Translations under genes and position numbers: made by a program
Assembly: GCF_900105195.1 (NCBI RefSeq)
Contig: NZ_FNRX01000002.1
Coordinates: 4,030,001-4,094,000, forward strand
Length of the DNA: 64,000 nt
From: Rhodococcus pyridinivorans
GTDB taxonomy: Bacteria; Actinomycetota; Actinomycetes; Mycobacteriales; Mycobacteriaceae
Direction of reading: 5' to 3'
Notes under the pieces: model-generated
Database searches by the model: none
What the model was told of the DNA's origin: nothing
What the model saw: the letters and a program-made list of their open reading frames with translations, nothing else
Shown here: piece by piece, positions 54,111 to 62,870 of the stretch
Numbering within the stretch: position 1 is the first letter of the stretch
How the letters are laid out: the number at the start of each line of letters is the position of its first letter

Positions 54111-54407
54111 ATGTCCCAGCTGCTGACGGACGGAGAGATCGACGCCGCGCTGGCCGAGTTGCCGCACTGGCACCGCGCGGGACAGTCGCTGGTCCGCACC
54201 ATCGAGGCGCCCACCTTCCCCGACGCGATCGCACTCGTCGACCGGGTGGCCGTCGTCGCCGAGGAGGCGAATCACCATCCGGACATCGACATCAGGTGGC
54301 GGAAGGTGACCTTCGCGTTGAGCACGCATTCCGCCGGTGGCATCACGGAGTCGGATCCGGCTCTTGCGCGTCGGATCGACGAGGAGGCACGGCGCTCGGG
54401 TCTGTAG
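54111..54407 (+). CDS. Pterin-4a-carbinolamine dehydratase (PCD/DCoH)
   Basis: 98 residues. The [13 protein letters not shown] motif is the signature of PCD with the catalytic His pair, and the C-terminal [14 protein letters not shown] is the conserved strand-helix. It dehydrates 4a-hydroxytetrahydrobiopterin; in bacteria it may recycle pterins or act in folate-related salvage. Stop TAG. The 3' end overlaps the convergent pimE by 65 bases, the largest overlap in the window. Confidence 0.9.
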   Translation: MSQLLTDGEIDAALAELPHWHRAGQSLVRTIEAPTFPDAIALVDRVAVVAEEANHHPDIDIRWRKVTFALSTHSAGGITESDPALARRIDEEARRSGL

Positions 54408-55623
54408 TCACCCGTTCGTCCTGCCCCTCACGTCCTCGGGCTGCGAGGATCACGACGACGTAGACGGCGAGGACACCGACCACGTTGACGGCGCCGAGCC
54501 AGGCGAGCGGAGCGGGACGTTCGACATCCCAGATCGAGTTCTGCGCCGTACTCAGTACCCACGGAACGCCGATCAGCGTGACCGCGGCCCAGCACGCGGC
54601 GACGATGCGGGCTCCGAGCGACCGCGCCAAGGGTCCGTAGAGAAGCCACAGCAGCAAAGGGACCACCCACACCCAGTGGTGGACCCACGAGATGGGCGAG
54701 ACGAGCAGACCGAACAACTGCACGATCAGCAGCGTGCCGAGACGGTCGCGCGTTCCGTCGGGCAGCGGTTCCAGCGACCGCCACGCCGCGAACGCGAGGA
54801 CCGCGCAGACCACGACGCCGACCAGCCACACCGGCCCGAGTCCGACGTCCTCACCCGCGAGACGACCCAGCGCTCCGCGCAGCGACTGGTTCCACACCGA
54901 CACGACCGGCCCGATCCGATCCGCGTCGCCGAAGAGGGACCCGAAATAGGTGGCGGCTTGGGAGCCGAGCACGAGCAGGCTCACCAGGACGGTCCCCACG
55001 AAGACGACCGCGGAGAACACCGCCTCGCGCCAGCGTCGCTGCGCGAGGAAGTACAGGCCGGTGATGGCAGGCGTGAGCTTGATCCCGGCGAGCACGCCGA
55101 CGAGCCCACCCGACAGCCACCACCGGGAACTGCGGGCCGCGAGCATCACGCCGAGGACGAGAAAGACGTTGATCTGGCCGTAGTCGAGGGTCGTGCGTAC
55201 CGGCTCGGTCCATATGCCCGCAGCCGTCCACAGCATCGCGACACCGACCCAAGACCGGCTCCGTGCCCGCGCGTCCACGACGAGTTCGAGCGAGATCCAC
55301 ACGACGGCGAACAGCGCCGCGACCGTCAGCAGCTGCCAGGCCACGCCCAGGATTCCGAACGGGATCAGGTGCAGGGGCAGGAAGACGAGCGCGGCGAAGG
55401 GCGGATAGGTGAACGGCAGGGGGAAGTCGGGGGTGTCCTCCGAATAGGTGAACCCGTAGAGGTCGCCCTGCAGCAGAGCGGCCGATCCGTCGACGTAGAC
55501 GTGCAGGTCGACGAGGTTCATGCCGTTGGGAGTGATGAATCCCCAGGCGATCCGGACGACGACGGACAGCGCCAGTAACGCCGCGCACCACCACATCCGG
55601 TGCGAAGGAAACCCTCGTGGCAC
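54343..55623 (-). CDS. pimE: Alpha-1,2-mannosyltransferase PimE (GT87)
   Basis: About 426 residues with roughly ten membrane helices. The first periplasmic loop holds [11 protein letters not shown], where GT-C enzymes carry the catalytic Asp. [11 protein letters not shown] and [14 protein letters not shown] are typical of GT87. It adds alpha-1,2-mannose to make PIM5/PIM6 from lipid-linked mannose. The start is uncertain: GTG 55623 gives a length close to the mycobacterial enzyme, while a TTG at 55704 is the first in frame. The 3' end overlaps PCD. Confidence 0.88.
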   Translation of the reverse strand: MPRGFPSHRMWWCAALLALSVVVRIAWGFITPNGMNLVDLHVYVDGSAALLQGDLYGFTYSEDTPDFPLPFTYPPFAALVFLPLHLIPFGILGVAWQLLTVAALFAVVWISLELVVDARARSRSWVGVAMLWTAAGIWTEPVRTTLDYGQINVFLVLGVMLAARSSRWWLSGGLVGVLAGIKLTPAITGLYFLAQRRWREAVFSAVVFVGTVLVSLLVLGSQAATYFGSLFGDADRIGPVVSVWNQSLRGALGRLAGEDVGLGPVWLVGVVVCAVLAFAAWRSLEPLPDGTRDRLGTLLIVQLFGLLVSPISWVHHWVWVVPLLLWLLYGPLARSLGARIVAACWAAVTLIGVPWVLSTAQNSIWDVERPAPLAWLGAVNVVGVLAVYVVVILAARGREGQDERVTTDPSAVPPRRSDAQEPDPTP

Positions 55624-55854
55624 TGCGGTGCGGCCTCTCCCGTCGAACGTCCGTCCGGTGAACCGGACCCGGCGAAGGAGATTACCGTTCCGATAGGCAT
55701 GCAAACGAACCGGAGTTCACTCCCGTAACGATTTCATCTACAGTCACAATCTTCTCAGGTCGAACGCGTTATGTTCGACAGGATCCGAGGGACGGAACAC
55801 CCCGTGGTTAGAATCCCGAACCAGCGATGGGCGCGCCGTTCCGAAACGGCAGGC
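55624..55854. other. Divergent intergenic region between pimE and the secreted protein
   Basis: Most of the 333 bases between pimE and the gene at 55957. Apart from the promoter at 55855 on the plus strand, nothing firm is seen. It includes an in-frame 27-codon extension of pimE that would be coding if TTG 55704 is used. Confidence 0.4.
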
Positions 55855-55883
55855 TTGTCCCGTGTGCGGGGGGTCCATAGAGT
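55855..55883 (+). promoter_or_regulatory. SigA-type promoter of the secreted protein gene
   Basis: TTGTCC (55855-55860) and TAGAGT (55878-55883) are separated by 17 bases, the optimal spacing for the housekeeping sigma factor. The start of transcription would be near 55890, giving a leader of about 65 bases before the GTG at 55957. Confidence 0.6.
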
Positions 55884-55956
55884 GTCTCCTCGAGCCGTCA
55901 GCATCCGATCGTTCGTCCCGAACAACCGGATGCTTCAACGACAAGGATGGGGAACA

Positions 55957-56817
55957 GTGCTTCGTACTCGAGGAATGCGACGGGCGCTCACGCTGTGCGC
56001 ACTCGCCGCCACCGCGGGATTGGCCGTGCCTACGCAGGCCGTCGCGCAACCGGCGCCACCCGTACTGCCGGACCTGGCAGGGCTCGTCGAACTGCCCCAG
56101 TTCGAGATTCCCGCTGATCTTTCCGTAGAGTCGTTGACCGACCTGCTCGCCGGGGTCCGGGCGAACCCCGAAGAGGCCGAGGCCCTGGCTTCCCTCGCGC
56201 CCGCGATCATCGGTGCGGCCGCGGGCCCCGCCGATGTCGCCGACGCGGCCGACGGCAAGAACGACCTGCTGGCGCAGGCCAAGGAACTGCTCGCGAACTC
56301 CGAGCTCCCCGAATCGGTGAAGAGCACGCTCCAGCGCGTCATCACCTTCCTCGATGGCAGCGGCGGCGGCGGACCCGAGATCCCCGAGCCCGGCGCCGTG
56401 GTGATCTCGCAGTTCCTCTACCCGACTATCGGCAAGGGCTGCATCGGCGACAGCCAGGACTCCGTGGGCACCGCCCTCGCGGTCGCGGGTCCGTCGCACC
56501 TTCCCCCTCCCGGACCGGGCGCAGGCCAGACCGGCTTCGTCTTCACCGCGCTGGGCACCGCACCCGCCGCCGGCGAACAGGAACAGCCGCTCACCCTGAG
56601 CTGGGTCAACGTCTCCAACGGACGCACGGGCACGCAACCGCTCACCAACGACGCGAAGATCAACCCCGACGGCCCGACCACGCTGAGCGCGATCGCCGAC
56701 ACCGGTTCGGGTCAGGTCCTTGCCGTGATCTCCGGTGGAATCACCACGCAGGACGAGGGCGCCGATCCGCGTTCGTGCACCTTCCTGCCCACCGTGGGTC
56801 TCGTCGCCGTTCCCTGA
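55957..56817 (+). CDS. Secreted protein of unknown function (Rv1157c/Rv1158c-like position)
   Basis: 286 residues. Signal peptide RRALTLCALAATAGLAVPTQ with likely cleavage after AVA. The mature part begins Pro-rich (APPVLPDLAGLVELP), then a helical segment, then a strand-rich C-terminal domain with two Cys (KGCIGD and RSCTFLP) that may pair. The GTG at 55957 has AAGGATGGGG upstream. It is terminated by a strong hairpin. Homologues flank pimE in mycolic-acid bacteria; the role is unknown. Confidence 0.8.
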   Translation: MLRTRGMRRALTLCALAATAGLAVPTQAVAQPAPPVLPDLAGLVELPQFEIPADLSVESLTDLLAGVRANPEEAEALASLAPAIIGAAAGPADVADAADGKNDLLAQAKELLANSELPESVKSTLQRVITFLDGSGGGGPEIPEPGAVVISQFLYPTIGKGCIGDSQDSVGTALAVAGPSHLPPPGPGAGQTGFVFTALGTAPAAGEQEQPLTLSWVNVSNGRTGTQPLTNDAKINPDGPTTLSAIADTGSGQVLAVISGGITTQDEGADPRSCTFLPTVGLVAVP

Positions 56818-56830
56818 TTCACGTACTCAC

Positions 56831-56865
56831 CGAAGGCCGCCGGGAGTTTCTCCCGGCGGCCTTCG
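56831..56865 (+). terminator. Strong hairpin terminator after the secreted protein gene
   Basis: Perfect 16-base-pair stem with a TTT loop, followed by TGTCTTCCCCC, 14 bases after the TGA at 56817. Confidence 0.85.
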
Positions 56866-56904
56866 TGTCTTCCCCCGTCGACGCCGGGCGTGATAGACCG
56901 GAGC

Positions 56905-57288
56905 ATGGCCTTCACCGCGTCGCGCATCCCGTCGAAGCAGCGTCGTCTGCGGCACCCGGCCGGCGCCGCGTCCGTGAATTCCCGCCGCTCACTCCTCTCT
57001 CACCGCTCGATCCTGTCGATCGCCTCGGAGCGGTCGATCCTGTCGATCGGTTCCTCGTACTCGATCCTGTCGATCGGTAGCTGCGGGTCGGTTCTGTCCA
57101 TCGGCTCCGTCGGGTCGTTCGGTTCGGCGTTGTCCTCACTGTCGTTCGCGAGTCTCGGCTCGGCACTGTCCGGCCTGTCGCGCTGGTCGCTGCTGGCGTG
57201 GCGCGGCGATCATTCCGCGCCCGACGAGCATCCGCCGCTCTCGATCACCGTCGACGAATCCGAGCCCGACAAGCACTGTCAGTCCTGA
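56905..57288 (+). CDS. Ser/Ile/Gly nonapeptide-repeat protein
   Basis: 127 residues. A basic start (SRIPSKQRRLRHP) leads into a central region of nonapeptide units of the form SILSIGSxx (four clear copies), then looser Ser/Leu/Gly units such as SALSGLS, then WSLLAWRG and an acidic tail. The regular alternation of Ser with Ile/Leu and Gly suggests a beta-solenoid or stacked-strand structure. No signal peptide is obvious. I believe similar SIGS-repeat proteins occur in other mycolic-acid actinobacteria, but no function is known to me. The start could also be GTG 56890. Confidence 0.65.
   Translation: MAFTASRIPSKQRRLRHPAGAASVNSRRSLLSHRSILSIASERSILSIGSSYSILSIGSCGSVLSIGSVGSFGSALSSLSFASLGSALSGLSRWSLLAWRGDHSAPDEHPPLSITVDESEPDKHCQS
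57007..57114 (+). repeat. 27-bp tandem repeats (four copies) encoding SILSIGS units
   Basis: Units start at 57007, 57034, 57061 and 57088. The first three share the opening TCGATCCTGTCGATCG and diverge afterwards; the fourth is more degenerate. They encode the nonapeptide repeats of the protein. Confidence 0.88.
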
Positions 57289-57445
57289 CACCGGACGCCG
57301 GTCGAACGGCCACGCAGGACCGGACGGCGGGAGGGTACTAGGGATCGACGGCCCTGCCGTGTTAGACACGATGGCAGCGTCGTTCGTATTGCGCACAAAT
57401 TGTCGTTGTAGGCCGCGTCACCCCGGCCCCGGACCGAGGAGCCGC

Positions 57446-58888
57446 ATGGCCGTAGAGACACCGCTCTCCACCCGGGAGATTCCTGCCCCGCGCGGCATCG
57501 TGCCGGTCCTCGCGACCGTCGGGATCAGCGTCGCGCTCATGCAGACCCTGATCGTCCCGATCCTCCCGCGGCTGCCGGTGCTCGTCGGCGCGTCACCCGA
57601 GAACACGTCCTGGGCTGTGACGGTGACTCTGCTCGCCGGCGCGGTGGTCACCCCCATCAGCGGTCGCCTCGGCGACATGTTCGGCAAACGCCGGATGCTG
57701 CTGACCTCGCTCTCGCTCATGGTGCTCGGTTCGGCGGTCTGCGCGCTCGCGACGACCCTCGTCCCGCTCGTGGTCGGCCGGGCTCTCCAGGGCGCCGCGA
57801 TGGGCGCGATCCCGCTCGGTATCGCGATCCTGCGCGACGAGCTGCCTTCCCGGCGACTCCCGGGCGCCATGGCCACCATCAGCGCCACGATGGGTGTCGG
57901 CGGCGCGATCGGCCTTCCCGCCGCGGCCTTCGTCGCCCAGGCGACCGACTGGCACATGCTGTTCGTCGCGTCGCTGGTCCTCGGGCTCATCGGTATCACC
58001 GCGATCCTGTTCGTCGTGCCCGAATCGTCGCACCGCAATCCGGGACGCTTCGACGTCGCCGGGGCACTGTTGCTCTCCGTCGCCCTCGTGTTGTTGCTGC
58101 TGCCGGTCACCAAGGGCAACGACTGGGGTTGGACCGCCCCGGCCACCCTCGGGATGCTCGCCGGGGCACTCGTGGTGTTCGTCGGCTGGGGCCTGTACGA
58201 ACTGCGGATATCGCGTCCGCTCGTGGACCTTCGACTGTCCGCCCGCCGGCCGATCCTCATGACGAATCTCGCGTCGGTCGCGCTCGGGTTCTCGATGTAC
58301 TCGAACATCCTGGCGTTCCCGCAGCTGCTGATGGCGCCGACGGAGACCGGTTACGGTTTCGGGCAGACGATGGTCACCGCCGGGATCGCGCTCGCCCCCG
58401 CCGGACTCGTCATGATGGCGCTGTCCCCCGTCTCGGCGCGCATCACGACGCGGTTCGGCGCCCGCGTGACCCTCGGCTGCGGCGCAGTGCTCGTAGGCCT
58501 CGGCTATCTGATGGCGTACGTGCTGTACCAGGAGGTCTGGCACATCGTCGGCGCCTCGATGCTCATCGGCGCCGGTGTGGGTCTCGCCTACGCGGCGATG
58601 CCCGCGCTCATCATGGGCGCCGTGCCGTTGCGCGAGTCCGCCGCGGCCAACAGCCTCAACACCCTGATGCGGTCGATCGGCACGACGAGCGCCGCAGCGG
58701 TGGTGGGTGTGATGCTGGCGGCGATGACCCAGCGCATCGGCGACTCCGTGGTGCCCGCCCTCGAAGGGTTCCGCGTCAGCTTCCTGGTGGCGATGGGCGC
58801 GGCAGTGGTGGCGCTGGTCTTCACGGTCCTCATCCCGCCGCCGGGCCGCTCCGTGCGACCCGTCGACGAGACCCGACCCGAGCGCTAA
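57446..58888 (+). CDS. MFS drug/metabolite exporter (DHA2/EmrB-QacA type)
   Basis: 480 residues with about 14 helices. The motif between helices 2 and 3, GRLGDMFGKRRML, is the MFS motif A. GRALQGAAMGAIPLGIAILRDELPS is the helix 4-5 region of drug exporters. The ATG at 57446 has GAGGAG upstream. No repressor gene is directly adjacent. Substrate unknown. The TAA overlaps the stop of the convergent DUF1906 gene by four bases. Confidence 0.85.
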   Translation: MAVETPLSTREIPAPRGIVPVLATVGISVALMQTLIVPILPRLPVLVGASPENTSWAVTVTLLAGAVVTPISGRLGDMFGKRRMLLTSLSLMVLGSAVCALATTLVPLVVGRALQGAAMGAIPLGIAILRDELPSRRLPGAMATISATMGVGGAIGLPAAAFVAQATDWHMLFVASLVLGLIGITAILFVVPESSHRNPGRFDVAGALLLSVALVLLLLPVTKGNDWGWTAPATLGMLAGALVVFVGWGLYELRISRPLVDLRLSARRPILMTNLASVALGFSMYSNILAFPQLLMAPTETGYGFGQTMVTAGIALAPAGLVMMALSPVSARITTRFGARVTLGCGAVLVGLGYLMAYVLYQEVWHIVGASMLIGAGVGLAYAAMPALIMGAVPLRESAAANSLNTLMRSIGTTSAAAVVGVMLAAMTQRIGDSVVPALEGFRVSFLVAMGAAVVALVFTVLIPPPGRSVRPVDETRPER

Positions 58889-59643
58889 CTTCCCAGGAGT
58901 CCCGGGTCCGAACTCGGTGCGCTGCCGGCGAGCGACCACTGGCCGTAGTCGGGCGTGAGGACGTGGTTGATGTCGACGCCGATGCCCTCGATCCGGACCT
59001 CGCCCGGGATCTGGTGCAGGTTCGCCCGCGGATGCACGTACCCGTTGGGCGTGCCCCAGTCGTGCTGCCAGTAGAAGGACCCGAGGGAGATCGCCGACGC
59101 CCAGTCGATGGTCGGCGAGTTGGCATACACACCGAGATTTCCAGCGCCGACCACTTCCTGCCAGCCCAGCAGGTACGGCACGACCTGGAGCGTGAACTGC
59201 TCGAAGGTCGGGTTGTCGTCGATCGAGGCGTAGATCGGCCGGTTCTCCGGGCCACCGGCCGCGTAGTGGAGGTCGAGGCCGCGCCGGGCGTGCTTCAGCC
59301 CCGCCTCGTAACCACCGAGCCAGTCGGCGGTCGCGGCCTTGCCGTACTGGTAGCACGAGACCACTTCGAGTCCGCTGTCGAGCAGCGCGTCCGCTTCCCG
59401 TCCGGTGAGCGGCTTGGCGCGCATCCAGGCGGCATCGGGTCGCGCATCGGACACGTACCGGATGGCGCCGATATGGCCGGCGGCGCGGATCGACGACGGC
59501 GACGGTACGGCGGCCGAGTAGTCGATGATGGTCCCGAGCACCGGGCGTCCCTGGGCCAGACCCGGTGCGCCGAGCGCAGAGATCAACGCGACGCCCGATC
59601 CGAGCGTCGCGTACCGCAACATGTCCCGCCGCGAAAGGCTCAT
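58885..59643 (-). CDS. Tat-exported DUF1906 glycoside-hydrolase-like protein (Rv2525c-type)
   Basis: 252 residues. The Tat signal SRRDMLRYATLGSGVALISAL is followed by the DUF1906 TIM-barrel-like domain, with GTIIDYSAAVPSP near the first strand, RPIYASIDDNPTF holding paired Asp residues, and GNLGVYANSPTIDW. Rv2525c of M. tuberculosis, a Tat substrate, has the same layout and influences the cell wall. Enzymatic activity is not established. Stop TAG. Confidence 0.83.
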   Translation of the reverse strand: MSLSRRDMLRYATLGSGVALISALGAPGLAQGRPVLGTIIDYSAAVPSPSSIRAAGHIGAIRYVSDARPDAAWMRAKPLTGREADALLDSGLEVVSCYQYGKAATADWLGGYEAGLKHARRGLDLHYAAGGPENRPIYASIDDNPTFEQFTLQVVPYLLGWQEVVGAGNLGVYANSPTIDWASAISLGSFYWQHDWGTPNGYVHPRANLHQIPGEVRIEGIGVDINHVLTPDYGQWSLAGSAPSSDPGLLGS

Positions 59644-59769
59644 CGCAACCTGTCCTTCGTATTGCCGTCTGTACGTCCGCCGTATTGCATCACAATCACA
59701 GCCGTCCCACCGGCCACACCGAGAATTCGACAGGTCGCGGCAGGCGATATCCGCAACGGCGCTACGAGG

Positions 59770-60708
59770 TCAGCGGCCGGACAGTTCGGCGAAGAAGGCC
59801 GGCACCAGGGAGACGTCCTCGACCGTCCGCACCGTGGAACGGACACCGAGACCGTGCTCCTTGAGCAGATCGCACAACCCGTCGCCGTCGACGAGATCGA
59901 TCGGCGGGGCGCCGTGCCGGTGGGCTTCGGCGCGCGCGTCCTCGGTGAACGATCCGGTGGCGACGAGCAGACCCTTCTCGCCCCGCCCGACCATCGCGGC
60001 GCGGAACTCGCGGACCACGTCGGCACCCGCCTTCTCCGGTGCCCGCAGGAAACGGAAGAACACCGAGAAGCTCAGCAGCGATACGCGCAGGACACCGGTG
60101 CCCTCGACGTGACCGGCGCCCTCGGGGGCGTGGGATCCGCCCGGGGCCGGAATCGTCAGGGTGGTGAATCCGGCCGCGCGCAGTACCGCGGTGGCGAGCC
60201 GTTCGAAACCGTCCTCCGACAGGTCGGCGACGGCACCGAGGACGGGTTCGCGCCACAGTTCGGGATCCTCGGGGGCGGCTGCGAGCGGCACGACCTGGGC
60301 ACCCTGCGAGACGTTCCGCACCATGCGCTTGCGACGCTTCTCGGCCGTGTACGCGACCTGCATGGGCTTGATCTCCGACTCGCGCACGGCGCGGCCACGG
60401 TCGGTCACGCTCCACACACCGCGGCGGGTATTCGACAGCAGACCCATGCCCTTGAGGTAGGTCCGGGCCCAGGCCAGCCGGTATTCGATCTCCGTTCCGG
60501 GGCCGTCACCGTGGAGTACCGCCTGTGCGGCCTCGGACAGTCCCGTCCGGGAGATCACGGCGGAATCGATCTCCTCGATGACACCGGATCCGCCGAGTTC
60601 GATCACCGCCTGCACGGTCGGCCAGAGAAGTTCCGTGTACGGCGGCAACGTGGCCTCGTCACCTCCGGTGTTCCGGACGGAGTTTCCGATCGCGTTCCGG
60701 CGCTGCAC
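59770..60708 (-). CDS. Mrr-like restriction-endonuclease-fold protein with degenerate active site
   Basis: 312 residues. The N-terminal winged-helix Mrr_N domain (about 20-115) contains GLLSNTRRGVWSVTDRGR. The C-terminal Mrr catalytic fold (about 160-310) keeps DGFERLATAVLRAAGF, VREFRAAMVGRGEKGLLVATGSF and PIDLVDGDGL. However, the active-site residues are altered: GIDG reads HVEG (Glu202), and Q-x-K-R reads RFLR at 219-222, so the catalytic Lys is Leu. It may bind modified DNA without cutting. Starts with GTG. Confidence 0.8.
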   Translation of the reverse strand: MQRRNAIGNSVRNTGGDEATLPPYTELLWPTVQAVIELGGSGVIEEIDSAVISRTGLSEAAQAVLHGDGPGTEIEYRLAWARTYLKGMGLLSNTRRGVWSVTDRGRAVRESEIKPMQVAYTAEKRRKRMVRNVSQGAQVVPLAAAPEDPELWREPVLGAVADLSEDGFERLATAVLRAAGFTTLTIPAPGGSHAPEGAGHVEGTGVLRVSLLSFSVFFRFLRAPEKAGADVVREFRAAMVGRGEKGLLVATGSFTEDARAEAHRHGAPPIDLVDGDGLCDLLKEHGLGVRSTVRTVEDVSLVPAFFAELSGR

Positions 60709-60891
60709 ACCTTCCCCTAACGTCGCGGCCGTGCGGCCGCACTATCAGTCCTGCACGTAGGCAACAACCCTATCCGATGCACGGTCCCCGTCCGTGGGTG
60801 TGGGATCGGGCGCGCCGAATCACGAACCGATCGCCCTTCCCGGTCCTACGATTGCCCCACAGAAGAATCGCCTCCACCGAAGCGAGTCGTC

Positions 60892-62277
60892 ATGCAACGT
60901 CCGGCGCCTGTCGACCTGGCACACCATCCGCATCTCAGTGGCCTGTTCGCGCCTCAACGCGAGGAAGTGGACGTCCGCGAGCTGGAGGTCCACGGGGAAC
61001 TGCCCGCAGATCTGCACGGAAGCTATCTCCGCAACGGACCCAATCCGCGCTTCGACCCGATCGGTCACTACGTCTACCCGATCGACGGCGACGGCATGGT
61101 CCACCGCGTGCAGATCGCCGGGGGCACCGCGCGCTACACGAACAGGTTCGTGCGGACCCCGCAGGTCGTCGCGGAGGAGAAGGCCGGTCGCGCGCTGTGG
61201 GCCGGCATCACCGATCCGTACTTCCCTCCCGAGGAGGAGGTCGGGCCCGACCTGGCGAACACCATGCGCGAGCTGCCGGACATCAACATCGTCCGGCACG
61301 GCGGGCGGCTCATGGCGATGGCCGAAGCGGCGCCACCGTACACCTTGGGTTCCGACCTCGAGACGCTCGGACGCGAGACCTTCGACGGAACCCTGCCGGT
61401 CGGGCTGACGGCGCACCCGAAGATCGATCCGCACACCGGCGAGATGGTCGCCTTCTGCTACATGCTCGACCCGCCGTATCTGACCTGGTCGGTGGTCGCA
61501 CCGGACGGGACGGTGACGCGAGCGCCCACCCCGATCGACGGCATGGACCGGCCGTTGATGATCCACGACATGGCACTGACGCCGACCTATGTCGTCCTGG
61601 TCCTGGCCCCGCTCGTGTTCGATCTCTCGCAGATCTTCTCCGGCGGGTCGCCTCTCGACTGGAAGCCGGATCTCGGAACGCGTGTCGCGCTCGTCCCCCG
61701 CGACGGCGGCGCGGTGCGGTGGTTCTCGACCGACACGTTCTGGATGTGGCACACCGCCAACGCCTTCGACCTGCCCGACGGCGACGTCGCGCTCGACTAC
61801 GTGGAGTGGGCGTATCCGGGCGCGTTGACCGAGAAGGCAGGTCCGAACCGGTCCGTCCTGCGACGCGCCGTGATCGGTCGCGACGGGGTGACCCGCACGA
61901 CCCTGCACGAACGAGACATCGAGTTCCCCCGCATCGACGACCGGTCGATGACCCTCGGCCACTCCGTCGTCGCGACCATCGGGCGCAGCAGGTCGCAGAA
62001 ACTCCCAGCGGGAGCAGCTGATTCGCTCTTCTGGTTCGATGTGGCGTCCGGGACCGAAGCAGTCTGGGCACACGAGACCCTCTCCCCCGGCGAACCCGCC
62101 TATCTCTCGGGTGATTCGGGTGGCTACTGGGGCGCGATCGCGACCGATCGGGCGGACATGACGAGTTGGTTCCTCGTCTTCCCCGAGACCGACCCGGCCT
62201 CGGGGCCGATCGCGCGGGTCCGTCTGCCGATCCGTGTCCCGGCCGGCTTGCACGGAGCCTGGCTCCCGCCGGACTGA
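60892..62277 (+). CDS. Carotenoid cleavage oxygenase family protein
   Basis: 461 residues. The four iron-binding His are visible: His175 in LTAHPKIDP, His225 in MIHDMALT, His287 in WMWHTANAF, and His454 in GLHGAWL near the C-terminus. SYLRNGPNPRF near residue 45 is the family's N-terminal motif. It cleaves carotenoids or stilbene-type double bonds using O2; the substrate is unknown. No carotenoid synthesis genes are adjacent. Divergent from the Mrr-like gene. Confidence 0.9.
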   Translation: MQRPAPVDLAHHPHLSGLFAPQREEVDVRELEVHGELPADLHGSYLRNGPNPRFDPIGHYVYPIDGDGMVHRVQIAGGTARYTNRFVRTPQVVAEEKAGRALWAGITDPYFPPEEEVGPDLANTMRELPDINIVRHGGRLMAMAEAAPPYTLGSDLETLGRETFDGTLPVGLTAHPKIDPHTGEMVAFCYMLDPPYLTWSVVAPDGTVTRAPTPIDGMDRPLMIHDMALTPTYVVLVLAPLVFDLSQIFSGGSPLDWKPDLGTRVALVPRDGGAVRWFSTDTFWMWHTANAFDLPDGDVALDYVEWAYPGALTEKAGPNRSVLRRAVIGRDGVTRTTLHERDIEFPRIDDRSMTLGHSVVATIGRSRSQKLPAGAADSLFWFDVASGTEAVWAHETLSPGEPAYLSGDSGGYWGAIATDRADMTSWFLVFPETDPASGPIARVRLPIRVPAGLHGAWLPPD

Positions 62278-62290
62278 GCGTCGCTCCGGC

Positions 62291-62296
62291 TAGTTT
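62291..62296 (+). promoter_or_regulatory. Predicted -10 box (TAGTTT) for the mug-type gene
   Basis: TAGTTT lies six bases before the ATG at 62303, just after the oxygenase stop, so the glycosylase gene probably has its own leaderless transcript. Confidence 0.5.
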
Positions 62297-62302
62297 GGGT
62301 GG

Positions 62303-62869
62303 ATGGGTTTCACACGAGCCGAACTCGAGTCCTTCCGCGATGCGGTGATCCCCGATCTCGTCGCGCCCGGTTGCCGCCTGTTGTTCGTCGGCATCAATCC
62401 GGGATTGTGGACCGCGGCGACGGGAGCCCACTTCGCGCGGCCCGGAAATCGCTTCTACCCCGCCCTGTTCCGTGCCGGCATCGTCGACCGGCCGATCGAC
62501 GCGTCGTCCGGTATGAGCGACGCCGACCGCGATCACCTGCTCGAGCGGGGTGTCGGCATCACGAACCTGGCGCCGCGTGCGACGGCCCGCGCCGACGAGC
62601 TCACCGACGAGGAACTGCGTGAGGGCGGACGCCATCTGGCGCACGTGGTGGCGCAGTTCCGCCCTCGCGCCGTGGCGGTCGCGGGCATCACCGCCTACCG
62701 CGCGGCCTTCGGCCGGCGCAAGGCGAAGGCCGGGCGGCAGGACGACACGATCGGTGACGTCCCGTTGTGGGTGGTGCCCAATCCGAGCGGGTTGAACGCC
62801 CACGAGACGGTGGAGTCGCTCGCGCGGGCCTACGCCGAACCGGCCCGGGCGGCCGGCATCCTGTCCTGA
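62303..62869 (+). CDS. mug: G/U mismatch-specific DNA glycosylase (Mug/TDG family)
   Basis: 188 residues. LLFVGINPGLWTAATGAHFA contains the GINPG catalytic motif, and VVPNPSGLNAHE is the second conserved block of the family. It removes U or T mispaired with G. It is the third base-excision glycosylase in the window. The stop is two bases from the convergent DUF1330-like fragment. Confidence 0.9.
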   Translation: MGFTRAELESFRDAVIPDLVAPGCRLLFVGINPGLWTAATGAHFARPGNRFYPALFRAGIVDRPIDASSGMSDADRDHLLERGVGITNLAPRATARADELTDEELREGGRHLAHVVAQFRPRAVAVAGITAYRAAFGRRKAKAGRQDDTIGDVPLWVVPNPSGLNAHETVESLARAYAEPARAAGILS

Positions 62870-62870
62870 A

